Assembly: GCA_019636235.1 (NCBI GenBank)
Contig: JAHBXW010000021.1
Span: forward strand, 1 to 64,000
Length of the DNA: 64,000 nt
Direction: 5' to 3'
From: Planctomyces sp.
GTDB taxonomy: Bacteria; Planctomycetota; Planctomycetia; Planctomycetales; Planctomycetaceae
The notes beneath the pieces are model-generated. The model saw only the letters and a list, made by a program, of their open reading frames with translations, ran no database searches and was not told the DNA's origin. Made by a program: the position numbers and the translations under genes. Below are positions 17,869 to 27,620 of this stretch, piece after piece (within the stretch, counting starts at the first letter, position 1; each line of letters opens with the position of its first letter).

Positions 17869-18606
17869 ATGCTTCGACACACCGGGATGGGTTCCGTCGC
17901 GACGCTGCTCGCATCGCTGGCCGCCCAGACCGTCAGCGCCGTGCGCGATGACGGCTCATCGAGCTACCAGATCGCTCAATTAACGGAAGGCCAGCCGTGG
18001 CTTCTGGCCCAGGCCCCTGCGCGGCAGGCCATCCAGCTGCTGAACGATCGCAGCACCCAGTCGCCGGTTCAGTTCCTTCTCGAAGGGCAGGTGCAGTCGC
18101 TGGAAGCGGGGCAGTCAGTGCAACTTCCGGCGGGACGTCCGCTGTCGATCGAATTCGACACCGGAGGCCCCGTCGGCGACCTGCAGTTCACGCTGTATGA
18201 GGGGCTGTACAAGTTCAAAGTGACGGACGACGGTTGGATGCTGTACAAGTCGACGGCGCAGCCGCAAGCCGCCGCGGCAGGCCAGCGGGCCGCGGGGGTG
18301 CCGGCTCCGCCGAATCCGTCCGATGATTTGGCGCACCGACGTCGCTCAACGGCCGCTTCGGCGCCCAGACCTGGCCAGACCGCTCCGGCGTCCGGAGCAG
18401 CCGCGACTCCAGCGCCGCCGTCGGCCGGGGTCTCGGCCACCAGACGCTCCCCGGCGGCCGCCGCCCCCAGCGCGACGCCTGCCGCGGTCGCCACGCCAGC
18501 GCCCCCCTCGGCCGAGCTTCAGGCGCCCGCAGCGGAGGACGAAGCGGTCCCCGTTCGCCAGCGAGCCGAAGCCGAGACGCCCGCGCCCCCCACGCCGCAG
18601 CCGTAA
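17869..18606 (+). CDS. Exported Ala/Pro-rich protein of unknown function
   Basis: A 245-residue protein with a putative signal peptide (MLRHTGMGSVATLLASLAAQ, cleavage near VSA-VR). Residues 30-125 form a compact region of alternating strands ('FLLEGQVQSLEAGQSVQLPA', 'GPVGDLQFTLYEGLYKFKV'), reminiscent of a small beta domain. The rest, about residues 130-245, is low-complexity Ala/Pro/Ser with two copies of 'ATPAPPSA'. The ATG at 17869 is preceded by GGGAG. A hairpin (18613-18626) begins seven bases after the stop. No family recognised. Confidence 0.65.
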   Translation: MLRHTGMGSVATLLASLAAQTVSAVRDDGSSSYQIAQLTEGQPWLLAQAPARQAIQLLNDRSTQSPVQFLLEGQVQSLEAGQSVQLPAGRPLSIEFDTGGPVGDLQFTLYEGLYKFKVTDDGWMLYKSTAQPQAAAAGQRAAGVPAPPNPSDDLAHRRRSTAASAPRPGQTAPASGAAATPAPPSAGVSATRRSPAAAAPSATPAAVATPAPPSAELQAPAAEDEAVPVRQRAEAETPAPPTPQP

Positions 18607-18612
18607 TGTCCC

Positions 18613-18626
18613 GGGGCGGTCGCCCC
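18613..18626 (+). terminator. Possible terminator hairpin after the Ala/Pro-rich gene
   Basis: GGGGCG-GT-CGCCCC is a perfect GC-rich inverted repeat starting seven bases after the stop codon at 18604-18606. There is no clear T-run, so it may be a dispersed intergenic repeat rather than an intrinsic terminator. Confidence 0.35.
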
Positions 18627-18881
18627 TACTGAAACGCCAACCCTCGCAGCGGACCGGCTCGTCAATGAGTCGCGTCCGCTCTTGTTCTAATTCGGGTCGG
18701 CTGAGCGGCCGAAGCCCGCGCTGATCGCGCAACGGACAACTGGTTCGTCCACGGAGCGCGGCGGCGGCAGGCGGGTTCAGATCGCCGGTCATTTCAATCG
18801 TGCCAATTCGCGGCGCTGTCGCCGGCATCCGGCCGGGGCACGCGAAATGCAGCCTGAAATCGGGATCACAATCCGTTCTCT

Positions 18882-18902
18882 ATCGGCCCCGTGGGGGCCG
18901 AT
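18882..18902 (+). promoter_or_regulatory. Strong hairpin in the leader of the YciE/YciF-like gene
   Basis: ATCGGCCCC-GTG-GGGGCCGAT is a perfect 9-base-pair stem with a 3-base loop, ending 34 bases before the start codon at 18937. It could act as an mRNA-stabilising or regulatory leader structure, or end an upstream transcript. The rest of 18607-18936 shows no gene. Confidence 0.45.
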
Positions 18903-18936
18903 GACGCCTGCCCGATGCTTTCGAAGGAGTGGCGAC

Positions 18937-19434
18937 ATGTCGATGGAAACATTGCTGAACCTGTTTGAGACCGAACTCAAAGATGTCTACAGCGCGGAGA
19001 AGCAACTCGTCCGCGCGCTCCCGAAGATGGCCCGCGGGGCATCGTCCGATGAGCTGCGCGCCGGCTTCGAGGAACATCTGGAACAGACGAAGACGCACGT
19101 CGAGCGCATCGAAAAGGTGTTTCAGATTCTGGACCGTACGCCGCGCGCGAAAACGTGCGAAGCCATGAAGGGGCTACTCGAAGAGGGATCGGAGGTTCTC
19201 GAAGAGGACGCCGAGCCGGACGTGAAGGACGCCGCGTTGATCGCGGCTGCGCAGAAGGTCGAGCACTACGAGATTGCCACGTACGGGACGCTCGTCGCCT
19301 GGGCCCGGCATCTGGGTCTCTCGAAGGCGGAGACTTTGCTGCAGAAGACCCTCGATGAAGAGAAGGAAACCGACGTCCGGCTGACGAAGCTGGCCGAGTC
19401 GGGGATCAACGCAGCGGCTCTCCAGGAAGCGTGA
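18937..19434 (+). CDS. Ferritin-like DUF892 protein (YciE/YciF family)
   Basis: A 165-residue four-helix protein of the YciE/YciF group. The start '[20 protein letters not shown]' and the central '[17 protein letters not shown]', '[21 protein letters not shown]' and '[13 protein letters not shown]' contain the Glu, His and Asp ligands expected of the ferritin-like di-iron site (E..H...E and E..H in the second half). Relatives are stress-induced and may have ferroxidase activity. TCGAAGGAG lies just before the ATG; a strong hairpin is found further upstream. Length is normal. Confidence 0.9.
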   Translation: MSMETLLNLFETELKDVYSAEKQLVRALPKMARGASSDELRAGFEEHLEQTKTHVERIEKVFQILDRTPRAKTCEAMKGLLEEGSEVLEEDAEPDVKDAALIAAAQKVEHYEIATYGTLVAWARHLGLSKAETLLQKTLDEEKETDVRLTKLAESGINAAALQEA

Positions 19435-19590
19435 ACGGACGTCGCGGGAAGACTGATGGCTTGATTCGAGGGGTCAGCGCGACGGTTGGGATGTCGGCAT
19501 TGTCCGTGGCGCGGACCCCTCGTTTTGCTCACGGGACCTGATTCCTGCAGGGGCCGGGAACGGCGGGTGGGATCGTTGCGGCCAAAGCGG

Positions 19591-20796
19591 TCACGCGCCA
19601 CGATCGAACCGAAACAGGTCCAGATGGGGATCGGGACGTCCGAGAACGACGCTCCGCAGCAGATCGGCCGCGATCGCGCTGAACGTGATTCCGTTGCCGC
19701 CGTAACCCAGCGCGAACAGGCCGCCGGGATACTCGGGAGGCTCGCCGATGTAGGGCAACCCGTCCGGCGTCTCGGCGAACGTGCCGGCCCAGGCGTATTC
19801 GGTTTCGAAGGCGATCATCGGCATCAGCGCCGCGAACCGCTTCTCCAGATTGCGAACCTTCTTCGGAAGCAGTGCGTCCCGGGCGCTGGCGTTCCGAAAC
19901 TTCGCATCTTCGCCGCCGACCAAGATGCGATCGTCGTCGGTCGTCCGCGCGTAGAAATAGGGCCGAGCCGATTCCCAGATCAGGCAGCGGGACGTCCACC
20001 CCGGGAAGGCGGTTTGCGGCTGACTGATGGCGGCGAACGTGCTGTGCAGCGCGACGCGCTTTCTCTTCAGCAACAGGGCGGCCTCATAGCCGGTCGCCAG
20101 GACCAGCCAGCGGGCCGAGACAGCCGGTCCGCGGTCGGTCTTCAGCCGCCAGCCGTCCGCGACGCGTTCCTGTTTGATGACTTCCGTGCGATCGAACACT
20201 CCCGCGCCGCGGCCCCGGGCACGCGCGAACAGCCGGTGCGTCAGCCGGTACGCGTCAACTTCGGCGGCCTGCGCGGACCACAGCGCCCCGGGCGCGTCGA
20301 TGCCCAGCCGTTCTCGAAGGCCCTCGGGGCCCAGAAATTCGACGTCGATCCCGATCCGCCGCCGCGCATCGCATTCCGTCCGCAGATCGGGCACATCCCG
20401 CTCCTGGCTGGCCAGATAGCAACTGGGACGGGACGACACGCCGCAGTCGCCCAGTTCGGTCGCGAGATCGCGGATGCGGTCGACGGCGTCCAGGCAGAGA
20501 CGGAACGCGCGGCAGGCGTGTTCCTCGCCGTGACGTTCGATGAGATCCGTCAGCATCAGGTCGATCTCGTATTGCAGCAGGCCGGTGCTGGCGCTCGTGC
20601 TGCCGTGTCCGGCCTCGCGTTTGTCGAGGAGCAGGACGTCGACTCCGGAATCGGCCAGCGCGTCGGCGAGGAGTGCGCCGGTGATGCCCGCGCCGATGAT
20701 GGCGACGTCGCACACGGCGTCGGATTCGAGGGGGGGATAGCTCGCGAGGAGGCCGCTGCGAATCGGCCAGAAGACTTCAGGGCTCTTGAGATCCAC
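19591..20796 (-). CDS. FAD-dependent oxidoreductase (DAO/glycine-oxidase-like)
   Basis: A 401-residue flavoprotein of the D-amino-acid oxidase fold. The Rossmann dinucleotide site 'VAIIGAGITGALLADALA' is followed by 'VLLLDKREAGHGSTSASTGLL', as in amine and sarcosine oxidases; the C-terminus has 'EYAWAGTFAETPDGLPYIGE' and 'LFALGYGGNGITFS', the second FAD-binding segment. The substrate cannot be told from sequence. The start is a GTG at 20796. It lies 123 bases downstream of the FlhB-like gene on the same strand, possibly in the mcsA-mcsB transcription unit. Confidence 0.85.
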   Translation of the reverse strand: MDLKSPEVFWPIRSGLLASYPPLESDAVCDVAIIGAGITGALLADALADSGVDVLLLDKREAGHGSTSASTGLLQYEIDLMLTDLIERHGEEHACRAFRLCLDAVDRIRDLATELGDCGVSSRPSCYLASQERDVPDLRTECDARRRIGIDVEFLGPEGLRERLGIDAPGALWSAQAAEVDAYRLTHRLFARARGRGAGVFDRTEVIKQERVADGWRLKTDRGPAVSARWLVLATGYEAALLLKRKRVALHSTFAAISQPQTAFPGWTSRCLIWESARPYFYARTTDDDRILVGGEDAKFRNASARDALLPKKVRNLEKRFAALMPMIAFETEYAWAGTFAETPDGLPYIGEPPEYPGGLFALGYGGNGITFSAIAADLLRSVVLGRPDPHLDLFRFDRGA

Positions 20797-20919
20797 GGTG
20801 CGTTCGCTGCGGGGGAATCTGGAAGTTCAACCCCGTCCGCAGTGCAAGTCGCGGGCCGATCCGCTCGGCTGGCGGCTCGACAGGCTGCAGCGCCAGGACC
20901 GGAAACGTTAGTCGGCGCC

Positions 20920-21645
20920 TCAGCGGCTGGCGCGGCCGCGCGTGGGGCGGGGTCTGGAATCGCGTTCGTCGCGCTGCTGTTCGGGCGTCATCCACAGGGA
21001 ACGCTCGAACCGGATGCGCCGCAGGCCGGCCTCGCCGAGGCTCAACAGGAACACCGCGCCGGCGAGCGCCAGCCAGGCCTGAGAAATCTGCGAGAGGGCG
21101 GCGGAAGCGACGCGGGCGACCGGCCCCTCAGGCGCTGCGAGCAGCGCGTTCTGGTTCCAGATCAGCCAGATCGCCGCGGCGCCAAACGCCCCGCCAGCGG
21201 CGACGGCATTCCAGCCGACGCTGGCGAGTCCATTCCGCGACGGCAGGCCGCCCACTCCGTGCGGCGCGGCGAGCCGCGACCATGAGGGCTGCACGGCCTT
21301 TGGGGCCCACAGCGGCCCGACCTGGATCCAGGCGACGGCCAGCGCGGCCGACCAGATGCCCGCCAGAAACCACCCGGAGGCGAGGATGAACGTCAACACC
21401 GACTCGCGGACCAGGGCCGCCGCGGAGTCGATCGACAAAGACCGCAGCGGCCGGGCCCGGAGCGCCCTCTCCAGGCCCTCCGCGCAGGCGTTCAAAGTCT
21501 GCGGGGCGGCAAAGGCCAGGAGGGCGGCGGCGGCGAACAGCACCGCGCCGCCCGTCAACGCGGCGCTGCGGGGCGCCGACCCCTCTTCGCGAACCTGGGC
21601 GAGCCGTCTCGCGGATGGGGGCAGTGTGCGGTCGGACTCCGACAT
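20920..21645 (-). CDS. Truncated FlhB/YscU-like protein (no autocleavage domain)
   Basis: A 241-residue membrane protein. The start 'SDRTLPPSARRLAQVREEGSA' matches the opening of FlhB/YscU export-switch proteins ('ktepPTprRl..ar.eG.va.S'). Four hydrophobic helices follow (about residues 33-49, 86-110, 148-166 and 190-206), and the C-terminus 'RIRFERSLWMTPEQQRDE' mirrors the FlhB segment '..y.k.LkMskqEvkdE' at the membrane exit. The protein then stops after some 15 basic residues; the cytoplasmic domain with the NPTH self-cleavage site, present in true FlhB (about 350-380 aa), is missing. No flagellar or type III genes are in the window. It sits 81 bases after mcsB. Confidence 0.65.
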   Translation of the reverse strand: MSESDRTLPPSARRLAQVREEGSAPRSAALTGGAVLFAAAALLAFAAPQTLNACAEGLERALRARPLRSLSIDSAAALVRESVLTFILASGWFLAGIWSAALAVAWIQVGPLWAPKAVQPSWSRLAAPHGVGGLPSRNGLASVGWNAVAAGGAFGAAAIWLIWNQNALLAAPEGPVARVASAALSQISQAWLALAGAVFLLSLGEAGLRRIRFERSLWMTPEQQRDERDSRPRPTRGRASR

Positions 21646-21726
21646 GGCGGCGCAACGTCAGACGGGGACAGCCAATTCGGCCAGCGGCGCGGGGCAGCGT
21701 AGGTCCCGACGCGCGTTTCGCGAAGA

Positions 21727-22794
<1,068 letters not shown>

Positions 22795-22974
22795 GTGGTG
22801 CACTCCAGCGCTGCGGCCGCGCTCCTGGCGGGCGTGGTCGGCGGCGCCTGACAAATTCCGAACCCGATCTGAAATCGATCAGTTCCCACTCCACTGTATG
22901 GAAAGGCCGTGCGTGCGGACAGTCCCGATGCGCCGCCGCGCGTCGAGTCCGGACCGGCCGTTCTCCGCCGCGAT

Positions 22975-23502
22975 TCAGGGCGCGGCCTCGGAATCCGACG
23001 GCGTCGGACCGATCCGGGATTCCAGCTCGCGGATCTGGTCGCGCAGCCGCGCGGCCTCCTCGTAGGATTCGTTGTCGACGGCCTGGCGGAGGTCGTTTCG
23101 CAGGCGGAACAGCTCGTAGTGCTGGCGGCTTTCCGGGGACGTCCGCGGCGGGCACTTGCCGACATGCTGCGTGTCGCTGTGCACGCTCTCGAGCAGCGGC
23201 AGGAGTTCTTCGCGGAAGAACTCGTAATCGTGCGGGCAGCCCAGCCGCCCCTGGCTGCGGAACTGCTTGAAGGAGATGCCGCAGGACGGGCAGGCGCGGG
23301 AGTCGTCGCCCGCGGGCTCCTCCGGCGGCGCTTCGAGCTTGGGCGTGCCGGACTGGAACTCTTCGGACGAGCCGCCGACGTCGACGGAATTCAGGTACTC
23401 ATGCGCGCACTGCTCGCACAGATGCAGCGACTGCGCCTGCCCTTCACGGATTTCCGTGATGTGCATGGTGGCTGGCTTGGTGCAGCGTCGACACTTCTTC
23501 AT
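22975..23502 (-). CDS. mcsA: McsA-like zinc-finger/UVR-motif activator
   Basis: A 175-residue protein in the usual McsA layout. It opens 'MKKCRRCTKPATMHITEI' with the first CxxC, paired with CEQC around residue 30; a second CPSC lies near residue 71. The matching second half reads 'GCPHDYEFF' where 'GC..CY..F' is expected, so one zinc ligand is missing or changed. The C-terminal 'LRQAVDNESYEEAARLRDQI' is a UVR (UvrB/UvrC) motif. McsA activates McsB. The gene has a clear promoter at 23528-23555 and lies 180 bases upstream of mcsB; neither ctsR nor clpC accompanies them here. Confidence 0.9.
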   Translation of the reverse strand: MKKCRRCTKPATMHITEIREGQAQSLHLCEQCAHEYLNSVDVGGSSEEFQSGTPKLEAPPEEPAGDDSRACPSCGISFKQFRSQGRLGCPHDYEFFREELLPLLESVHSDTQHVGKCPPRTSPESRQHYELFRLRNDLRQAVDNESYEEAARLRDQIRELESRIGPTPSDSEAAP

Positions 23503-23527
23503 CAGTTCCACTCCCGGAGTTCGGCGA

Positions 23528-23555
23528 ATTCTAGGAACGACGTAAAGTACGTCAA
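23528..23555 (-). promoter_or_regulatory. mcsA promoter with an operator-like palindrome in its spacer
   Basis: On the complement, TTGACG (23555-23550) and TAGAAT (23533-23528) are 16 bases apart, each five of six to consensus. The spacer contains the perfect inverted repeat GACGTA-AAG-TACGTC (23539-23553), overlapping the -35 box. A repressor bound there would block RNA polymerase. The repeat does not match the CtsR direct repeat or CIRCE. Confidence 0.65.
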
Positions 23556-23701
23556 TATGCAGGGTTGAGCGGCGAATCTTTGGCGGCCCCGCGAGTCGCG
23601 ATTGAACCCCGGACGGCGTTGGTGGATGATTCCGCGCCGTCACGTCCCGACCGCTCCCGATTCCCGGAGGGCTGTGCACACCGGACGCGCGAAGTTCTGG
23701 C

Positions 23702-24883
23702 ATGGATCCTGGCGACGGCCCGCTGCCTCCCCGCAACCTCGTCCTTCTGGGCGCGGGGCATACGCATCTGCATGTGCTGCGGGAATGGACGAGCGATCCC
23801 GTATCTGAAGTGCGGCTGACGTGCATCTCCGAGTTTCCGGTCGCGGCGTACTCGGGGATGCTGCCGGGCGTGCTCGCTCGTCAGTACGCGCCGGCCGACA
23901 TGGAGATCGATCTGGCCCGGTTGTGCGCGTTCGCGGGGGCGCGGCTTGTGGTCGCCGCGCCGCGGGCCATCGATGTGTCGAATCGCCGGCTGACGTTTTC
24001 GAACCGCGCGCCGATTCCATTCGACGTGCTGTCGATCGGAATCGGTTCGATACCGGACCGGGCGGGGACGACGTTCGCCTCCGAGACCTGCCTGGACATC
24101 AAACCGATGCAGACCTTTCTGCCCCGCCTGACGGACGTGCTGGAACGGCTGTCGCGGCGGGGGACCGAGCGGCTGCGTGTGGCGATCGTGGGCGGGGGCG
24201 CGGGGGGCATCGAGATCGCCCTGTGCCTGCCCGGGTTCCTGAAGTCCGGCGGCTGGGAATTCCGGGTGCGGATCGCATTAGTCCAGGCGGCGTCCGATCT
24301 GCTGCCGGACTCGGGGCGCGGGTTGCGACGGCGGGTCGCGCGGGTCCTTGCGGAGCGAAACGTCGAAGTCCGGCTGGGGGAACGGGTCGAGCACGTCGGC
24401 GCGACCGCCGTCCATACGAGTCGCGGGCGATCGATTTCCGCGGACCTCGTCATCTGGGCCGGCTCGGCCGCGGCATCGCCGTTGCTGCTGGAGACGGGGC
24501 AGGTCACCGATGGCCGCGGATTTCTGCTGACCGATTCGACGCTGCGGGTCGTCTCGGGCGAGCCCGTGTTCGCCGTGGGGGATGCGGGAACGATCCGGGA
24601 GGCGCGGACTCCCAAGGCCGGGGTGTACGCCGTCCGGCAGGGGCCCATCTTGTGGGAGAATCTCCACCGCTTCTTCGCGGATGAGTCGCTGATCGCCTAT
24701 CGGCCGCAAGCGAGGTTCCTGAAGCTCCTGAACCGGGGGGACGGGCGAGCGCTGGGAGAATATCGGGGGCTGAGTCTCGAAGGGCGGCTGGCCTGGAAGC
24801 TCAAGGACTGGATCGACGCACGGTTCGTGCGGCGGTACGCCGTCGACACGCCTCCGGAACGCATGCCCCCGCCGCTCGATTGA
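23702..24883 (+). CDS. NDH-2-like pyridine nucleotide-disulfide oxidoreductase
   Basis: A 393-residue flavoprotein with two dinucleotide-binding sites: 'NLVLLGAGHTHLHVLREW' at the N-terminus for FAD, and 'RVAIVGGGAGGIEIALCLP' near residue 160 for NAD(P)H. A later 'EPVFAVGDAGTI' is the second FAD contact. The HTH after the first glycine motif and 'YSGMLPG' place it in the group that is sometimes fused to selenide, water dikinase (SelD); here it is free-standing and no selD is in the window. It lacks a clear redox-active CxxC pair, so it is more NDH-2-like than disulfide reductase-like. A C-terminal membrane association is possible but not obvious. Confidence 0.8.
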   Translation: MDPGDGPLPPRNLVLLGAGHTHLHVLREWTSDPVSEVRLTCISEFPVAAYSGMLPGVLARQYAPADMEIDLARLCAFAGARLVVAAPRAIDVSNRRLTFSNRAPIPFDVLSIGIGSIPDRAGTTFASETCLDIKPMQTFLPRLTDVLERLSRRGTERLRVAIVGGGAGGIEIALCLPGFLKSGGWEFRVRIALVQAASDLLPDSGRGLRRRVARVLAERNVEVRLGERVEHVGATAVHTSRGRSISADLVIWAGSAAASPLLLETGQVTDGRGFLLTDSTLRVVSGEPVFAVGDAGTIREARTPKAGVYAVRQGPILWENLHRFFADESLIAYRPQARFLKLLNRGDGRALGEYRGLSLEGRLAWKLKDWIDARFVRRYAVDTPPERMPPPLD

Positions 24884-24928
24884 CGTCCCGGATCGACGAC
24901 CCGGCGATGGCCGGGCCGGGGATTGAAC

Positions 24929-24956
24929 TTGTCCCGGCGGGGGCGTTCACTAGACT
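24929..24956 (+). promoter_or_regulatory. Candidate promoter for tRNA-Gln
   Basis: TTGTCC (24929-24934) and TAGACT (24951-24956) are separated by 16 bases, each four of six to consensus, about 80 bases before the tRNA. It is a moderate match in a GC-rich background. Confidence 0.35.
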
Positions 24957-25035
24957 TCACGGCGGTCGCGGGCCGGATCGTCCAGCCAGGATCTCCAGCG
25001 GCGGGTCGCCAGACGCGACTCGCGCGCGGCCTCAC

Positions 25036-26004
25036 CTACCCGGTAGTGTAACGGTAGCACAACAGGTTTTGGTCCTGTTCGTCCAGGTTCGAATCCTGGC
25101 CGGGTAATCGCTTTGCGGCGGCCGCGCGCTCCGGCAGAAACACGCGGACCGCGCCGGGCTGTACCGCGATGTCGACGGGCGTTTTGCCAGCGGCGTCTCC
25201 ATCGAGCTGAACCGGGGCCTGCAGCCCCTCGATCCGCAGCCGGCGGGCGCGGCCCGTCACGACATGCCGCCCCAGGTGGTGCCTGCCGGCCAGCACCGCG
25301 GCCAGATCGCTGCAGACGGCCAGCGGCCCCGGCCGCTGAAAAATGCAGACGTCCAGCCAGCCGTCATCCCCCGTCGCATGCGGCGTCAGGTTCAGCCGCA
25401 GGGCATAGGCCGGGAGATTGCTGACAATCACCAGCCGCCCTTCCACGGGGGGCGCGTCGTCGAGCCGCACCTCGAGCCGCGGGAACGAATACCCACGCAG
25501 CGCGCGGGCGATGGGCGCCAGATAGAACCAGCGCCGGATGCGACCCCGTCGCTGGAGGTGCGCGAGGCGGATGACTTCGGCATCGAATCCGGCGCTGGCC
25601 ACGACCAGGAAGCGGCGCCCGTTGCAAACGGCGGCGTCGATGGTCTGGGCCCCGCCGCCCAGCACCAGTTCGGCGACGGTCGCGCCCGAGCAGGGAATGC
25701 CCCAGGCCCGGGCGAACAGATTCTCGGTCCCCAGCGGAAGGACGGCCACCGGAACGTCAGGATGCCGGTTGACGACGTCGAGCAATGTGCCGTCGCCGCC
25801 AGCGGCGACGATCCCCCTGAGGCGGCCGGCGTCGCGCGCGGCCCGGACGGCGGAATCGAGCTCCTCGCGACGGGAAAACAGCCGCGGAACGAGGCCGCCG
25901 CGCTTCAGCGACTTGATGAGATGCAGCAGCTCGCGTCGGCCGCGTCCCGACCCGGACCACGGATTCCGCTGGATGGCGACCCAGTCGTCGGCGGGGGGAG
26001 ACAT
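25036..26004 (-). CDS. Diacylglycerol/lipid kinase family protein, 3' end overlapping tRNA-Gln
   Basis: A 322-residue DagK/YegS-like kinase. The opening 'WVAIQRNPWSGSGRG' is the family's N-terminal strand and loop, and 'GIVAAGGDGTLLDVVNR' is the ATP-binding GGDGT motif; 'VAVLPLGTENLFARAW' is the following 'lPlGTgN.fAr' motif. The last 23 codons, from 'LPGQDSNLDEQDQN' on, are simply the antisense of tRNA-Gln, and the stop TAG comes from the first bases of the tRNA. The native C-terminus is therefore probably near 'VRVFLPERA'. The ATG at 26004 follows CCCGCC; an upstream ATG at 26034 is the alternative. Confidence 0.8.
   Translation of the reverse strand: MSPPADDWVAIQRNPWSGSGRGRRELLHLIKSLKRGGLVPRLFSRREELDSAVRAARDAGRLRGIVAAGGDGTLLDVVNRHPDVPVAVLPLGTENLFARAWGIPCSGATVAELVLGGGAQTIDAAVCNGRRFLVVASAGFDAEVIRLAHLQRRGRIRRWFYLAPIARALRGYSFPRLEVRLDDAPPVEGRLVIVSNLPAYALRLNLTPHATGDDGWLDVCIFQRPGPLAVCSDLAAVLAGRHHLGRHVVTGRARRLRIEGLQAPVQLDGDAAGKTPVDIAVQPGAVRVFLPERAAAAKRLPGQDSNLDEQDQNLLCYRYTTG
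25037..25107 (+). tRNA. tRNA-Gln (anticodon UUG)
   Basis: Folds into a full cloverleaf: acceptor TACCCGG/CCGGGTA, D-arm GTGT...GCAC, anticodon stem ACAGG/CCTGT with loop TTTTGGT (anticodon TTG), T-arm CCAGG TTCGAAT CCTGG, discriminator A. No CCA is encoded. The gene lies entirely within the antisense of the 3' end of the lipid kinase reading frame. Confidence 0.97.
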
Positions 26005-26276
26005 GGCGGGACCCGGGGAGGCGTCGTGATGCAAGCCCCGTTGTAGCTGATGCTTAGGGGGTGAGAGAAGTTCGACAGCGGTCTGGATTTCCTGCGCGCT
26101 CGTCCGTAGGATACCCGGGCATTTGGCGCAGTTCCGAGCTTCGGAGAGGCGCCTGCGTGGGACGTCTGGTGGCGGCAGGGCCCCGCTCGCAAGCAGCGCC
26201 GCCTCACGCCTCCGGGCAGCCAGTCCCGCCGAGCCTTCGGGCTCACCTGTCCCGCCCCAACTGAGACCCCGACTCC

Positions 26277-27326
26277 ATGCTGCTGTTCATCATCCGAATG
26301 CTGTACATCATCGTCGGCTCCGGCGCGGCGATGGCATTCGTGTTTTCCTCGGACGCGCCGCGGTTCGTGCAGGAGAACTCGTTCATTGTCTTCTCGGGGA
26401 TGTTGCTGATTCTGCTGGCGTTCCTGCTGATCGACATCCTGCTGCCGCGGAAGCGGGTGGAGATGATGTCGGCAGTGTATTTCGGGCTGCTGATCGGCGT
26501 GCTGCTGGCTTACCTGTTGAATCTGGGCCTGTATCCGCTGTTCGTGCGGTCGGACATCTTCGGGCAGGACGAGGGGCAGAAGTGGTCGGTCGGCGCGGGC
26601 GCGCTGACGCTGTTGATCCTGCCCTACATGTGCATCAGCTTCCTGCTGCAGACCAAGGACCAGTTTCGATTCGTGATCCCATACGTCGAGTTCCAGCGGG
26701 AACTCAAGGGCGCCCGGCCGCTGGTGCTGGACTCCAGCGCCCTGATCGACGGCCGCATCGCCGACGTGGTCGATACGAACATGCTGGACGGGCAGATTCT
26801 CGTGCCGCAGTTCATCCTGCAGGAGGTGCAGGACATCGCGGACAGCCACGACAAGGTCCGCCGCAGCCGGGGCCGCCGGGGCCTGGATGTCCTTCGCAAG
26901 CTGCAGCAGGACCCCAAGGTCGATGTGAAGGTGCACGAGACCGAGCTGATGAAGGGGAAGTCGGTCGATCAGCGGCTGATTGAGATCACAAAGGAGTTCA
27001 ACGGCCGGCTGGTGACGAACGACATCAACCTGAACAAGCTGGCGGGCGTGCAGGGAGTGGACGTCGTGAATCTGAACGACGTCGCGAACGCGCTCAAGCC
27101 GCGGTTCCTGCCGGGAGAGCAGGTGCGGATTCGGATCGTCAAAGAGGGAGAGGCCGCCGGTCAGGGGGTCGGCTATCTGGACGACGGCACGATGGTGGTC
27201 GTCGAACAGGGCAACCGCCAGATCGGCAACGAGGTCGACACCGTGGTCACCAGCGTCCTGCAGAACAGCGCCGGGCGGATGCTGTTCTGTCGGCTGGGGG
27301 ATGCGGTTCCGGCGCCGATGCGCTGA
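26277..27326 (+). CDS. PIN-TRAM membrane protein (YacL-like)
   Basis: A 349-residue protein with four N-terminal transmembrane helices (within residues 1-128), a PIN nuclease-like domain starting 'PLVLDSSALIDGRIADVV' (conserved acidic residues of the active site, including 'VTNDINLNKLA' later on) and a C-terminal TRAM domain ('VGYLDDGTMVVVEQGNRQIG'). This is the architecture of YacL-type proteins, which are widespread in bacteria and of uncertain role, possibly RNA cleavage at the membrane. Length is typical (about 350-365 aa). Confidence 0.9.
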   Translation: MLLFIIRMLYIIVGSGAAMAFVFSSDAPRFVQENSFIVFSGMLLILLAFLLIDILLPRKRVEMMSAVYFGLLIGVLLAYLLNLGLYPLFVRSDIFGQDEGQKWSVGAGALTLLILPYMCISFLLQTKDQFRFVIPYVEFQRELKGARPLVLDSSALIDGRIADVVDTNMLDGQILVPQFILQEVQDIADSHDKVRRSRGRRGLDVLRKLQQDPKVDVKVHETELMKGKSVDQRLIEITKEFNGRLVTNDINLNKLAGVQGVDVVNLNDVANALKPRFLPGEQVRIRIVKEGEAAGQGVGYLDDGTMVVVEQGNRQIGNEVDTVVTSVLQNSAGRMLFCRLGDAVPAPMR

Positions 27327-27620
27327 ATCGCCAGTCCGTCAGGAGCAGCGATGTCCGCGCGGGAAATCGCCCGGGAAGCGGCGGCCCCGCGGGCCGAATC
27401 CGGTTAATCCGCGTGCCCGGGATGCGGTTCTCCCGGCATCGGGAACCGCTGCCCCGGCAGCCGACGGCGGCGATTCCCATTTTGGTCGGTTCTGGTATTT
27501 TGCGGTCCTGAACGGTTCGAATGTTGCTCCTCGGCCGCTGGAATCGGACGAGGAGCACCGCGACGCTGCGGCGATTCGAACCGCAGGGAAACAGTTCGCC
27601 TTTCGCTTCGGGCGCCAGGC

